Positions 1-13,600 of a stretch of DNA of 64,000 nucleotides are shown piece after piece (within the stretch, counting starts at the first letter, position 1; every line of letters starts with the position of its first letter). Source of the stretch: Ophioderma brevispina (Eukaryota > Echinodermata > Ophiuroidea > Amphilepidida > Ophiodermatidae). The translations under genes and the position numbers were made by a program. The notes under the pieces were generated by a model. It did no database searches. It was not told the origin of the DNA and saw only the letters and a list, made by a program, of their open reading frames with translations. Location of the stretch: positions 19,966 to 83,965 of the forward strand of contig JAMKCH010041544.1 in the NCBI GenBank assembly GCA_023653785.1, read 5' to 3'.

Positions 1-1310
1 CATCCTGCAGTTTATGCATTCCCCCTTCGTCAACATCCCATGAGCGTATTTTTTCCACAACTCAGTGCCCTATAGTAGTTCCAGCATATCCTGTAGCTTG
101 TCCCTATGTAGGCCTACTTCCCTATTTCTAAGTACTACAACCGCATTATTTCATCCCGTAACTTTCCATATATGTTAATCTTTTCTCAAAACTAATCTCA
201 AACCTACTTTCCCGTGTGTTCTACCCGTACTTTCCAGCTCACAATCAAAGCGAAATAATATCATGAACTGTTATGGAATCATATTTTCTTTACCCACACC
301 GTTCGTAAATACGCTCGGTGGGTTTTGGGCAACTACCGTATAAGACCGCCTGTTACTTGGTATACCCATGTACGTCCTCACACTACCGTTGCCGTACCAC
401 AGATAGCGTCCACTCATAACCCCGTCTCAACGCACCACCATACGCCCGCTTAGTAACCCGTACAAACAAATGGTAATTATCATAGCAACCGAGCACCTTG
501 TTGCGCTGATTTTTCAGCCATTCTGAACTGGATTTCGTCCAATATATGCGCTAAACCACCCCGTCCGATCCTACACGCCCTTTCAAGTTAATTGGCGCAA
601 TATGGATCGACTGACGAGCCTTTTGCGAACAAACATCCAACATTAGCCAAAGTATGTAAGATTGGAACATTGTTCTTCCTTTATTTTTAGCAATTTTGTA
701 TCCATTCGAATTAGGGTAACGTATCTGGCTGCAATATTGGCGACTTGCTTTCAGAGAACTCTTACTAAACTTTAATAATCCATATTATCATGGTTTGAAC
801 TTAAAATTTAGGGCTAATATAGGCTGTATAAAATGCATGTAATCTGTGATATGCGCTCTGTGTACAAGCAGGACATGTTTAACGAACGGATTTGGCTTGC
901 ACCTGGCGAAAAGCAAGAACTAGCATCTTGGCTTTAATACTTGATACTTTCTCATCCGGTTACAACTTCTAGTCGGGATCATTTTGAAAGCATAACTCCT
1001 AAGTACAATTCTAATTAATAAATTCATTCTTAATGGCAAAAACAAGCTTTAAACTTTGCATGACTGTGAGCAACACGAAAAACGACTTTTTGAACACTTT
1101 ATCGAGATGGCCCCTAGGCTACAATGAAAAAATGGTATCTGCTTTTTTCAGACTTCCAACAATTTGATCACTTCCTTATATCTGATCGTAATTTTTCAAT
1201 TGTGTATATTATAATGCCATTGATTGCCACACAATTTTACAGTAAACCCAAACAGTGCACACATTTACCTCGCAGTCGTTATCAATGGAATGGAATTCAG
1301 CCAACAGAAG
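1..1310. other. No gene recognised
   Basis: Unique-looking non-coding sequence. The first ~650 bases are richer in C and CpG than what follows but have no long open frame, splice-bounded exon or repeat that could be named. Confidence 0.5.
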
Positions 1311-1463
1311 AGGTACGTTGAACGGGAAGGTTTCCGTAACCTGACCCATCTGACACCATTTTTTCTGTGCTTTATTCCTTGAAGGGTTTCCCCGAATTCA
1401 TAAGTTGGCAGAAAAAAGTGTCAGATGGATCAGGTGACGGAAACTCCCCATTGAACCACCTTC
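1311..1463. mobile_element. ~150-bp palindromic miniature element
   Basis: The left arm (GTTTCCGTAACCTGACCCAT, CTGACACCATTTTTTCTG) is complementary to the right arm (CAGAAAAAAGTGTCAGATGG, ATCAGGTGACGGAAAC), and complementarity extends outward through TTGAAC/GTTCAA. A partial relative at about 4944-5020 contains TTTCCGTAACCTGACTCACT and CAGAAACCCTTCACGGAATA. Confidence 0.65.
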
Positions 1464-3074
1464 CCTGGTGTATACAACATTTCTAGTGGTTCCCAACTCT
1501 CATACTTGATAGAGGCAAGTAGTAGGGTTTGAAATTAAATACCTTTATTGCAGAGGTCTACTTAGAATTAGGTAACTCACCAGCATATTTTCAACTTAAG
1601 CCCTCCACATTCCCATTCAATGGGATCATCACCAAATATTACCCACAGTTCTCATGAAGCATGTTTAGCATATAGCAGTTTGTAACATTTTCTGCCATTT
1701 GCTATGCATTTTAAGATTGTTTAGCAATTTTTCCCTATCCGTTTGCACTATCAACGTGATCAAAGCAGGAGCTGTTGCAACAATACGAGTCCTTAAAAAG
1801 GAAATCTTCTGCATTTTAAGGCACAATTTTGAAATGAAACAACAAATTGAGTTTCGTACACTATCATTTAAGAATACTATGCAAGGCATCAATCATACTG
1901 ATCAACCTGTATTGGGAAACAAAAGACATTCAGTTTCAGGTTACTTTTTTCTGATACATCTGGATGATTTGAAAGTAGAACACATTGGCATGGAAAAAAC
2001 ACCAGCTTTCAGTTACCATACTTCCCTTTTAAAGGGAACTTTCTTATCTAGTGCAAAGACCAAATCACATTGTGTAGTATACATTGCTGTGCAAGTTGTG
2101 CCATGTGTACCACACATGATATTAAGTCTGCTTAAAGGAATATTTCCATGCTATCAGTGGAAAAAAAGTAAAATATATCTACAACCAATGTAATTCCTGT
2201 ACACAATTGTATATTATAACATTGGGAATATTCTTTTTGGATATAAATTCTACCTTCTACATAAGTCATTCTACAGTTAATTTGTCAAGCAAAATGGCAA
2301 TCTGACCCAACCAATCAGAAAACTGTTACATACTGCTACCTTTAGGGTTAGGACTAGTCCGCATTAGTGCAAGCAGGGAATGTCCCTATCACTAGGGGGG
2401 CAAGTAGGTATCACTGACCATGCCATGCATGGAAATATGAGACTCTTGAAGTCAACGGGCAGTATCAGTTACAGCTGAGAAGTGTAAACAATTGGATGGG
2501 CTATCACCCAATAAAGAACGGAGTACCATGCATGAGGTTTGGTCAATTCAGGACATCTTCTGCCTGGCAGAAGAAAACGTACTAACAAATAAAAATCCTT
2601 AGCATGAGCCCTGTTACACAATCACAATTCATATTATCAATGTGCTGTTTTGTCAGTTAATTACCATTATTTATCTCCCATTTATGTACCTTATATGTAT
2701 AACTTCAGTACAAGGTAGTCATTTTTGCATGGATTAGCAAAATGTTGGTTTCCTTTTTCCATCCGAAAGTATTTTTCAGAATGTAACTTTGTATATAGCA
2801 ATTATGAAATAGTATAAGGATGATTGAAGTATCCTAAAATAATTTTTCCACTTTTATACAATTTTTTTTTTTTTGTGGAATCAAATGGTAATCTCTCATT
2901 GTCATTATCAATATTAAAAAAAAAACTATGATTACACAAGCTGCATACTAACTGACCTGTTATTGCTGGTAATCAACTAACTTTTGAAGGTAAGCTGTTA
3001 TCCTCAAGGATTATTCAAGTGAATCATAAAACAAGTCTAAAATCATGAAATATACCTTAACTCTCAACTCTTTT
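1464..3074. other. No gene recognised
   Basis: A 164-codon plus-strand frame at 1699-2193 is the longest simple frame outside the minisatellite, but its composition (many Lys, Phe, His and Cys, no domain) looks random, and it overlaps an antisense frame. The rest is AT-rich with a T run near 2863. Confidence 0.5.
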
Positions 3075-3940
3075 TCCATGAGCCAAGCAAATTTAAAGGG
3101 TACCAAAACAACACTATTATGCAGCTTTCTGTATAACCATGGCCTACACAAATGCCTGAATAGCTTTTCTGGATGGTAGCTATAGGGGGAAATTTTTAAT
3201 TGCTTCAATCATGTTGTAAAGTATACCACATTGGTCGATTATAAGATTTCCAAAAAGGGTATAGTTTTGTACTACTACAGCCTACATTTTTGGGTTATAG
3301 GCTAAAACGCAAAATCAAACAAAAGGGGCATCATTTGTACATTGGTCAAATTTCAAAGTAGCTCTGATTTGGATAAAATACGGTGCATATTATTGGTGGA
3401 GCTCATAGGATTAAAACAAGGAATAGTTTTGACTGTCTAAAATGCTTAGTTACCAATGAGCTCCAATGTAGGGGAAACAAAGGTATACGTCCATTGTATT
3501 CAATGTGGCTTGACCTTGTTTTCTCCCTACTTTGGTACGTAAGCATTTAAAACACTCAAAACTATTCCTTATTTTAATGAATTTAATCCTATGAGCTCCA
3601 ATCATTTGCACCACTTTTTTAACCAAATTGGAGCAACTTTAAAAATTGACCCCTGTATAACTGAAATTTGACCTGTTTTTAACATTAACACCAAAACTTT
3701 GGGGCGTAGATAGCTATACCTTTTTGAAATACTTATGGTTGGACAAATGATGTGGCATACTTTTCAACATGACTGGATCATTTTAAAATTTTGACCCCTG
3801 TGTAATCCTTGATTGTCCCCTACCTGGTTATAGCTACCATTCCAGAAATGCTATCATGCATTTTTGTGTAGATAGTGTACTAAGGCTGAATAAAAAATAT
3901 CATTTTGTCCCCTTTCAGGATACCAATTTGGCTAAAATTT
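3075..3940. repeat. Long (~870 bp) imperfect hairpin repeat
   Basis: Left-arm segments such as GAGCTCATAGGATTAAA, ATGTTGTAAAGTATACCACA and TTTCTGGATGGTAGCTATA reappear in reverse complement in the right arm (3590-3840), with the centre near 3500. The arms diverge by roughly a fifth by eye. A partial copy of the left arm is at about 50995-51100. Ends and target duplication are unclear. No coding potential; probably a fold-back DNA element. Confidence 0.75.
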
Positions 3941-3953
3941 CCTAATGGCTTAA

Positions 3954-4395
3954 AGGAGAACCCGTACAACGAATAATATTACACAATATACACTACAAAA
4001 TAATTATTGTCCACATATCGAGTGGTCTCATAGAAAAACTGACTTATATTAACCCTAACAATGAATTAAAACCATCTAGTCTGACCATGTGCTATTTAAA
4101 ATTCGCGCTGTTGTATAACGTGTTATGCGTTATGACCGGCACGACCATAGCAAATACACATTAAGAAAGCATCATGTGTGAAGGTGCATGACGCTACTGT
4201 GCCGTCCGTATCGCATAAATACATATCCCATATACACTAGCGCGAATTTCAAATAGCGCATGGTCGGACAAAATGTTTTAAATTCATTTTATGGTTAGTA
4301 TAATTCCGTTTTCCCATGAAACCACTCCATATGTATTCAATAATTGTTTTTATACCGTCGTATATTGTATAAGTTAATCTTAGTACGGTTCTCCT
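3954..4395. mobile_element. TTAA-flanked 442-bp fold-back element
   Basis: TTAA flanks both ends (3950-3953, 4396-4399). The ends are AGGAGAACCCGTAC and the complement of AGGAGAACCGTACTAAG, and the arms remain complementary inward, for example AATTATTG with CAATAATT and CCATGTGCTATT with AATAGCGCATGG. It abuts the long hairpin repeat that precedes it. No coding frame. Confidence 0.75.
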
Positions 4396-4399
4396 TTAA

Positions 4400-7300
4400 G
4401 GACTATTTGGAAGTGTCAGTAGATACAAAGCATGCAACACAAATAATGCTTTCAACCAATGACCCCATAGAATTTGGATACCAATGAAATTTTATTGCTA
4501 AAAATTATAGAAAAGGGTGTCTAGTGGAAGAAACTACCAGGTAGCACCTTACCACCCTTGGGCAATTTGAGCCAGAGGTCATGTACAGATTAAATTTTAA
4601 AGTGCTTCAAAAAAGTTATGTCACCAAATTTTTCTCCAGTCTAAATTAGGTGTAAAAAGGTCAATGGTTATGATCCATAGAATCTTAATTACAAGGTATA
4701 GGTCAAAGGATAACAAATATTTTGTGCAAGGGTCAAATTTGTAAAATGTTTCGATGCAAAAGCTTGTAAATAAGAATAGCCTAGTATTCATCTTGAAAAT
4801 TTCAAGCAAGCGGTTCTTGAATCACTGGTGGTGCCTGTTTTTGCTACCCACCTTTCCTTCACTATTTTATAATTTGACCTCAGATGGCCTTTGACCTTGC
4901 AAGTGACCCTTGACTCATATGAAGGTTCCCAAGTTGCATGTATGGTCCATTTTTCCGTAACCTGACTCACTGACACTTTTTTCTGACACTTATGAATTCA
5001 GAAACCCTTCACGGAATAAACGTACTTCAACTTCTCAAATTATACCAGTTTTATATTTTCAGCCTATTTTATAACTTGACCTCATTATCATATGATGGTT
5101 CCCATATCTATAGCAATTGAACATTCTCAAATGACAAACTTTCTCTGAAACTTTAGTCTTTGAAAACATGGCCATCTAATTAGATGTAGCAAACTATACC
5201 TTTTTTATCCTTTGACCTATAGCTAGTTTGACTTGCACAATGTTTAGAATTAGCCATTGTACATGCAACTATGTCACCATTTACTTTTTTACTTCTTTGA
5301 ACTCAAGAAGCTTCAAGAATTTGTGACATTTTCTTAACGTTATTGATGTGTCTTGGAAATCTATTCCCTTACGTGACCTCTATCATTAGAACTTCTAATT
5401 AGTCATTGTACGAGGGCCAAATTTTCAAAATGCTTCAATCATAATAAAATCAGTGTCGAAATTGTTCGTTTAAGTATGAGCAATATGGAAATGTACAGTT
5501 TCAACAATTAAGGATCTTCCGTTTTGGTTTACTATTTTTTAGGAAAGATAAAGAGTTGTGCTCAATTCTCATACAAGACAACACAAATTTTACAAGAGGT
5601 AACTTTACACCAAATTTTACCACCTAACTAATCATACTAGACAAGTGCAAACTATCTGGATTGCTCTTACCAACAATGCAGCACCAATTTTGTAAAGATC
5701 CATGCATTTGGAAAGTTTGGCCTGTACAATGAATGACTAATCAAAGTTGAATGACCTTTTAGCATATTTTCACCCATCTCTCTAACTGAACATCACAAAC
5801 CAAACAATGCCAAACTATATATTTTCCAATTCCTTATGATGAGACAAATCATTTGAGATACTTTTCAACTAAATCAAACCACCTTATATGTCTGATCTCT
5901 TTGGATCCAAAATGATTGCCGAACTTGCCCCTTGGAACAATATTTGATTTGGGCAATATCAAAATTATTTAAGGAGATTTTGACATTGCATCTATGACCC
6001 AATCAGTTGCATTGTAATTTAACTTCAATCGACTTTCCATAAGTTAACCACCCACCATATCTTCAACTTACTTCAAGACTGGAAAAATATCGAAAGGCAT
6101 TGTGGGAAAAATGGATGCGGCCGTAGCGATTGTGTGTTCACTTTTCCGTGCCTGCAAGCACCGAAGTACCCGACAAAAACATTCAATTTTCTCGCTAGGT
6201 TCTATAGGTTCAGACCCAATTACGATACATATTCAAAACAAAACATAGTAACGGACACTCCGTTAGTTTTCCGGAGATATTTGAGATTAAGTTTCATTTA
6301 CACACATTCTCTGTGACGGACTGATAACGTTAATCTCTCGCACAGTATCAATTTAGATAATATCTTTCGCAGTCTGGGACACAGACTACACCATGGGAAA
6401 TACCGGACCGCCGTAGCTTCCCATGTTGTACTTACATGTTGTACTTCCCATGTTGAACTTCCCAATCAGGTGACACTTGGTAAATTGAAAACCCACCGAC
6501 ACCCTCTCTCTCACACATGCGCGCACACACACACTCACTCCACCTCCATCCCTCTCTCTAGGAAGGGTCTCCAAAAATATTTTCACAGATTGGCTAAAGT
6601 ATGGTTAATTACTAGTGGATGCAATACTTCAAATAAGTGCACAAGACACTATCTCAGTGTGAAAGCTTAATGGTGTAATATGCTCTTCCATTTATTAAAC
6701 ATACACCCTCATACCAATCACATGGTTATAAATAACCATACTGATTTTGAACTTCACATTTTACTTTACATCTTCTACACAAATTTGTTTTAAATGGTAC
6801 TTTCCATGAGTATTTTGATTGAGCAGGACCAAGTTCTAATCAGCAGCATATAGCATTGAAGGGGCACAAGGGGAAATTTGCTCCCTATCAAAATCAAATT
6901 TCCTAATTCCCTTTGAAACAACTCTTCAAAACCAATACCTCACTCAAAATGAACTGCAACACGGTGCCCATAAAAATGGAATGACTGACATTATGCCCCT
7001 GGTTATGTTATGGTCCTGAACAGAATGTCTCAATTCAATCAAGAACCAAGATTGAAATATGTCATTGACTATCACGCTTCAACACCCCTCCCAATCCCCC
7101 ATATTTCAAGTGCAGTTATTTCTACATAATAAAATGCATGCATGTTGCGCATCAGATGTACCATATCGTGCCACAACACATTTCCAACAGAAAGGAATAA
7201 AGACTGTTCAACTGGAAGGTAGTTAACATATAATAACCTATCTTAAAGATGACCCGAGTTACATTTCCATTGATATCACTTGCTAATATTCCAAATAAAA

Positions 7301-8319
7301 CCTGAACTCTGTTGAACTATTTACATACATGTAATTAAATATCCATACTTTTGTGGTGGGGTGGGGAGTGTGGGGGAGGGTGAAGTGGGGAACGACATGT
7401 CAAACCATTTTAAAGCAAAAAATATGCTTGGTAACCATTGAAAAATGTGGTTAAAACCTAAAAAGCATCCGAGGACTGCTCCAAGAGCTGCTGTAATTGA
7501 ACTGCACTAGATCTCACTGAGTGACTACTGGCATATCTTTCTGATTTTATTCACAAGTACTGTGGTCTCTGTATAATGAAATTTTAGAGTCCAATAAAGG
7601 AGAATTAAGTTGCATCATTTTTGATTAACCAACACTCGGTCACTGAAACAAATGCACTACATGTAATGTGCGATGATTTCTAGATTCAAAGTTTGTATAA
7701 CCTGTAACTGATAAATTACAAGTTGCGAAGTCACTGAATTTGTGATTTTATAAATAATGAAATCTGAGGTGCAACCATGAACCCAACACTATAACAGTCC
7801 TAATGCACACGCCATTGTATGATTGAAATACATTAGCGAAGTGCGACACAAAACACGAGTGCAAGAGACTAACCGAAATGTTCACAACCGATGTCCCCAT
7901 GGCCAGCAAATCCTCATGATGCACACTACCTATTTTGCTAATGCTACTGAAACACTTCCCCCGGTATCACGGTAATTTACGATTCCCATCTTTACCAGCA
8001 GTGCTTTGTGTTCCTAGAGTTTCTGTATCTGCTGCAAAGCACCCACATGATGTGAAGTTTTAACTGACACCATAACAAATTATTATAAAATATCTTTACA
8101 TCATGTTAATATAAATATATCTACTTTGATTTAATACTTTCTTAGTTGCAAATGAAATATTGTTATTTTCCTGCTTTAAATTTGTAATACTTTTTTATTG
8201 ATTTATATTGTCAAAATCTATGTTACAAATTAGAACCCGAAGAAAGTTTTTACAAACAAAAAACTTTGCATAATTGCAAAACATTTTGCCCCTAAATATG
8301 TTTTTTTTTTTTCATTTTC
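4400..8319. other. Gene-free, AT-rich stretch with repeat fragments
   Basis: Holds TGACCTTTGACC-like words at 4840-4930, a relative of the 1311 palindrome at 4944-5020, a three-fold CATGTTGTACTT repeat near 6422-6460, a CACACACACTCACTC tract near 6520 and the G-rich tract at 7352. No exon was identified. Confidence 0.5.
7352..7399 (+). other. G-rich tract with quadruplex potential
   Basis: Five or more runs of three to five G (GGGG-T-GGGG, GGGGG-A-GGG, GGGG) fall within about 45 bases on the plus strand, enough for an intramolecular G-quadruplex. No gene is near, so function is not implied. Confidence 0.5.
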
Positions 8320-8323
8320 TTAA

Positions 8324-8659
8324 AGGCTGACTCAGATTTTCTGAGGACGGCATGCACCCTCATTTTTCTAACAAATCAGGTTTTTTCCATTTACGTAATG
8401 CTTGGCCACATACTAAGCACTGTGGGACATAGTTAAGCTCAAATCGATGCCCTTCATGTTGAAAATCACAGCTTTGTAGTAAAATTCTGTTTCCGGAAAT
8501 TTTTGTTTTACTCATCCTATGGTATTGCTACACTATACATTAAGGTTTACTGCATCAAAACGAAAAATCCAATTCATCTAAAACTTTGGGATTGAACAAT
8601 TTAGGCGACTATCTCTGGTTTTCATACATATACTTTTATTTCAAAATTTGAGTCAGCCT
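8324..8659. mobile_element. TTAA-flanked 336-bp miniature element, AGGCTGACTCAG family
   Basis: TTAA borders both ends (8320-8323, 8660-8663); the terminal inverted repeats read AGGCTGACTCAGA and, from the right, AGGCTGACTCAAA. Related copies are at 33919-34165 (truncated), about 38710-38819 (half copy) and 51885-52405 (complete, with an insertion). The shared interior includes a GGAAATTTTTGTT...TCCTATGG segment. Non-coding. Confidence 0.75.
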
Positions 8660-9294
8660 TTAAGATGCTTACACTGAAACAAAAGTATTACAAGTTCAAG
8701 GCATTTCAGGCATTATTTCACTATTGTAAATGTAGCACTATTCTCCATAATGTGATTTGGAACATGCTACTAAAACAATTTAAAATATATATCATAATTG
8801 GTTAATAATGTTAAATACAAAATTTATGCTGAGTAAACACATACTTTTTCACAAAACAAGTCACAAAACCAAGTACAATAATAGTAAAGTGCAACACTAG
8901 CCGTGGAGAGAATTTCATGAAATCAAGATTTGTTTAGTAAAAAAGCCAGCGAAACCAAACAATCACCATGCCTGTTTATATAGTAAGGACACTGTTGTCT
9001 TGACATAGTGTTTTATATTTGTTATGAGTAAGGACATAAATGTTTTCAATTTTACAGAACTTGCGTGGGAAAAAGCTCAAAAACATTTTCAGGAAATAGC
9101 ACATATTTGTTCCACCAAAAAATTGTGTACCTTGTCTTAAATTTTAAGAGTGATTTCTTTTACTATGCCTTAAGCATCACTAAGAGGCGGCAGTTGTCAA
9201 AGATAAACAATGACAGTCTTCAGAGTACTATATAATACGAGTATACCTAGGGTGTCTTTAAAGAAGGCAAATCACATGCATTAAGGCTTTCAAC

Positions 9295-9503
9295 AGAGCT
9301 GCCAACTTTGGACATTATTTTAGAATCCGTATTTTCCATAATTTCTGTATTTTCCATACAAAAATTAGTATTTTCAAAAACTTTTTGTGCACAAGAATTG
9401 ACATACTCTTTAGAATTTTCACTATTTCAGAACTTTGTCGGTATTCTGGAGTGATTTCAGTACTAAATACCGAAATATCAGTACTGTCTGGTAGCTCTGT
9501 TTC
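9295..9503. mobile_element. Short CAGAGCTGCCAAC inverted-repeat element
   Basis: The left end CAGAGCTGCCAACTTTGGACA is paired with CAGAGCTACCAGACAGTACTG read from the right. The interior has repeated GTATTTTCCAT and TATTTTC words. The CAGAG terminus suggests a hAT-type origin, but no clean 8-bp duplication was found. Confidence 0.45.
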
Positions 9504-10331
9504 AGTTTTCACTTTCCAGGACATGACTTCTTTGTCTGTAATACTAGATAGCACCTGTTGGTAGATGTTTCTCATCCAACTCTCAGAAATATTTACCTTT
9601 ATTTTATCCGACCAGAAGTATTTAGGGATGTCGCCACTTTGATGCAGCTATTTTGCATGTCTATCGAGCATGGCGGCCGTGTGTGTTAATAATTGCAGAT
9701 GTGACCTACCACGGTGCCGCACATTCAACAATGAATGAAAGCTATTACATCGTTCTTTACTTTTGGCCAAACAAAACAAACTATAGTTTAGTGGAACTGC
9801 AATATTACACTCCAAAGTAATAAAATCACTTTTTTACAATTTTGGTGAAAACATGATGGTCCTCCCATAAATTGTAGAAAATTAAGGGCTACTTTCTATA
9901 ATAATACCTGGCCAAAGTTTCCCCAAGACAAAATGTGATTTTAGAGTATATTAACCAATCACTACAAATATATTATTTTTTTTTTCAATGACATTTCACA
10001 TGTACAAACAAACCAATAAGATTCCCTCAACCACTTACTGAATACTGCAAATAATTACAACAATATGGCGAAAGATCCATTCTGCCATCCTGTCCAAATG
10101 AAACGAGAGCAGTCCCATCCATGCGTTAACTACCTGCATCTTTTTAAACAAGATTTAATGAAGCCTTCCCTCAGATTCAACCATACTAGTCATCGGCCAT
10201 ATTTTACTTCCATTACAGCACACACAATTGAACCAAGATTTAGTCATGGGAATTGTGAATGAGAGTTTGAACATCAATTCATTTGGACAGGAAAGAAGTA
10301 AAAAATATACTATGCATCTTTTCTACCTTAG

Positions 10332-10349
10332 TTTATTTAAACATTTATT
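10332..10349 (-). terminator. Candidate polyadenylation signals of TMBIM6
   Basis: Two AATAAA hexamers lie on the minus strand (TTTATT at 10332-10337 and 10344-10349), about 310 bases after the TMBIM6 stop. They would give a 3' untranslated region of plausible length. AATAAA is common in AT-rich DNA, so the assignment rests on position only. Confidence 0.4.
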
Positions 10350-10655
10350 ATAACCATGAATTCCAGAAGTTTCCAAATTTGTATGATCCAAGCTGATTAG
10401 ATAGTAGAAATGAATAGGACTGATATTTAAACAATCTTGTTGACTAATAGATCAATCCTTTAAAGAAAATTATCAATATTCTCAAAAACCAAGCTGGTTT
10501 ATACAGAAGGACATGCATAGATTGGCCACAAATTCTAAATGAATTAGAAAAGCTGGCAATGAACTACTGCGAAAATTTATGGTGTAAGGTGCCAGTTTTT
10601 AAGCATCAAAAAATAGCTGTAGAATAGGATCTCTGGTAGTACTATTTGCCCTCGT

Positions 10656-10673
10656 CTACTTGCGACGTTTCTC
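10656..10673 (-). CDS. TMBIM6: TMBIM6 last coding exon (basic tail and stop)
   Basis: The exon begins after acceptor CCTTTCAG and encodes only GAG AAA CGT CGC AAG TAG, giving EKRRK-stop. A Lys/Arg-rich cytosolic tail is typical of Bax inhibitor-1 proteins, whose charged C-terminus is reported to matter for pH-dependent calcium leak. The exon continues downstream as 3' untranslated sequence. Confidence 0.82.
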   Translation of the reverse strand, partial: EKRRK

Positions 10674-13600
10674 CTGAAAGGTACAAAAGATACACAAATG
10701 AGAAAATGAGAGGGCTACTAATGTAGCAAGGCAGTGAGTTTTCAACCAGTGTTAAAATTAGGGGATTTAAAATTAAATTTACATTTGAATTTTTTAAAAA
10801 AATCCTTTTAATTTGTATTTCATTGAAGAAAACAGGGCATTTAACCGAAACAGATCAGCTCTCAACTGATAAATCCCAAAAATTGCAAATTCTGGGATTA
10901 AAATCAGATTGGATAAACAAAATGTTAAAAATATACTGCAAGTTAAAACTTGCAAGATCACCTGGCAGAGAGCAGATATGCAAATGAGCTCATTGATATG
11001 CACATAGTGTGATGGCATAGTGAATGGTACTTGCATCCATTGCTACCCACATAACAAATTTTGTCAAATTTGGAATTGGGATCTCGTAGAAGTTCAGACA
11101 GAAGGACGGACAGACGCCAACAGATTTCACTACGACAAATTCCTCCTTCTGCTAAAGCGCCAGGGGATATGACTTATTTTGAGATGTGATTTGTGAAAGC
11201 TTTGAAACGTTGTCAAGTGCAAATTAAGGAAATTTTTATCTTCCAAATATCTCCCCTTGTCCATGTGTCAAATCTTACCTCTTTCTGGCCAAGAATAATC
11301 ATCAGACGACGGAAAATAGCAATGAAGTCCAGGAACAGATCAACGCAGTGCCTGAGTATCAAATATAAACGAGATGCGTATGCAGAATGAAAGGAAGTCA
11401 TTAAAAATATATCGGTCCTCAGACCGCTTGTGTCGCCTGCCATCACGGTTTGTGAATGATAGGCCTCACATGACCTTTGACCTTGATATGTGACCTTTGA
11501 CCTTGATATGTGACCTTTGACCTTGATATGTGACCTATGACCTCATAAACAAATGAGGGTTTGCATGTAAACTCCATATACCAACTTTGGTTCCAATTGA
11601 ACTGCAACTTTTCAAATGAGGTCAATTTTACATCTTACAACTTGACCTCACACGACTGTTGACCTTGGTATGTGACCTTTGACCTCATCAACAAATGAGG
11701 GACTTATATTGCACTTATGACTCAAGTTTAGTTCCAATTGAACTTCAACTTTTCAATTGAAGTCAATTTTACATTTTCAGCTTATCTTACAACTTGACCT
11801 CACATGACCTTTGTCCTCATCAACAAATGGGGGATGCCATGTTGCACCTGTGACCCAAGTTTGGTTTAAATCCATCAAAGTATGTGGTTGTTGCAGGCAA
11901 ATAACCCTTTTTCACGACAGACATCAACAGCAACAGTGGACAAAGTGATCCCTATGCGTCTTCCTGCCTTAAGGCAGGCAACACAAAAATAGAAGCTTTG
12001 ATTATCATGTTTACTTTTTAAATGAGTATGTAAATGATGTTACAAAACTGCTTATCCACCAAAATATCCTGTGCAGGTAAGTTGTATACAAATGGGTGGG
12101 CGTGCCATTTTGATCCCAGCAGGATCTTCATCAAAGCAAACTGATCTTAAGGTGGCTGTTAAGTCAGGAACTTAGTCAAATGGCCAGTTTTTAGTTTTTT
12201 CATGTTTAATGGCATTAACATGTTTTCTTTCCATATATTTTAACAGAATCTATATATTTTTATTTTTGTTATATTATTATATTTTGTTCATTTTACTTTT
12301 ACTATGTTACGCATTTTTGACCAACAACAATCACATGGGCTGAACTGCAAAAAGGCGGGTAATTTCGCGTATTATGCAATACGAGTCTGTGCTATTCGGC
12401 GCGCGTGATGTAATGAGCGCATCAGAAACGCCTTGATGCATCGATTCGATATGACGCATACCCATGGTAACTTGTATGCAATTGTAAAATGGTTGCCCAC
12501 GTGAGATGCTTTTGCAAACAGAATGGGATTTTAATTTCACGATTTGAGCCTCATAAATTGTTGAATTTTGATCATAAGTATCCAGATGAAGTAATTTGAC
12601 CTGGTACAGAAGCAGTGTGAAGAATAAGAGATGAAACGCTTGTGTTTTGGAATAAGACTATATTTTGTAGCGAAATGGGACAATATTTGGACAAAATGGC
12701 GATTTTCTCTGTGTTCACTTTCGGCGATAATTCGTGATTTTCGGTTCCCAGTTACTCGAAATCCATATCAGCAACAGGTAAGAAATGAAATGCATCGTAT
12801 AGAGCATATCAAAATCTAGGGTCGGTATTTTTTAGTTTTTCATTTTTGGTTAAAAATCGTGATTTATGTCAACTTTTGAACAATCTTGGCATTGTTCCAA
12901 ATTGAAACATACAGATTTTGGCCTTTTTTGGCAAATAATTTGATAAATAGAGCAGAATTTGAAAAAAGGGGAAATACCGACCCTAGAACTAGGACTCTGG
13001 AATACAAAAACGAACAAGGCACATTTTTATAACATTTCTATAATTTTTTTATAGGGAACCAAAAAAAAAATGAGTGAAAATCTCCATTTTTTATGATTTT
13101 CTCAAAAAATACATATTTTTTTGGAAAAATATCATATTTGGATTCCTTGAGTCATTTCCTTCTCAAATATATATACTTTTATATATGTTGGAACAACAAT
13201 TAAGAAGATACGGCAAAAAACAGTTCCTTTGAATTCCTGACTTAACAGCCACCTTAAGACCCCTCGCTTTGCACTCAAAAAAGCACCTTTGGCGATCCTA
13301 TTGTAATTTGTAGAGACAATTTTGAGGTGTCTAGACTAGATAGACAATTTAGCATTGAAATAGACAACTAATTATAATGCTCGTTAGTACACGTGAATTC
13401 TGTAACCAAACTATACAGCACCTGGACACACCATAGGCTATCACCCTACAAGTGTGATGAGGATCAGTCACACTGTGTTCATGAGCTAGCTTGATTAGAT
13501 TAATTACATTCCTTCCGCCCGACCGACAAACATCCATTCACATAACATGCTCCACACAAAATATTGTGCTGGGGGAACATTCACACCTTAATTTTTTAGC

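Noticed and set aside
1699..2193. 164-codon plus-strand open frame
   Set aside because: No domain, compositionally like translated AT-rich non-coding DNA, overlapped by an antisense frame, and no splice or start context that supports it.
11460..11540. CRISPR-like array of regularly repeated units
   Set aside because: The units are tandem without unique spacers, and the context is a eukaryotic intron; it is a simple repeat.
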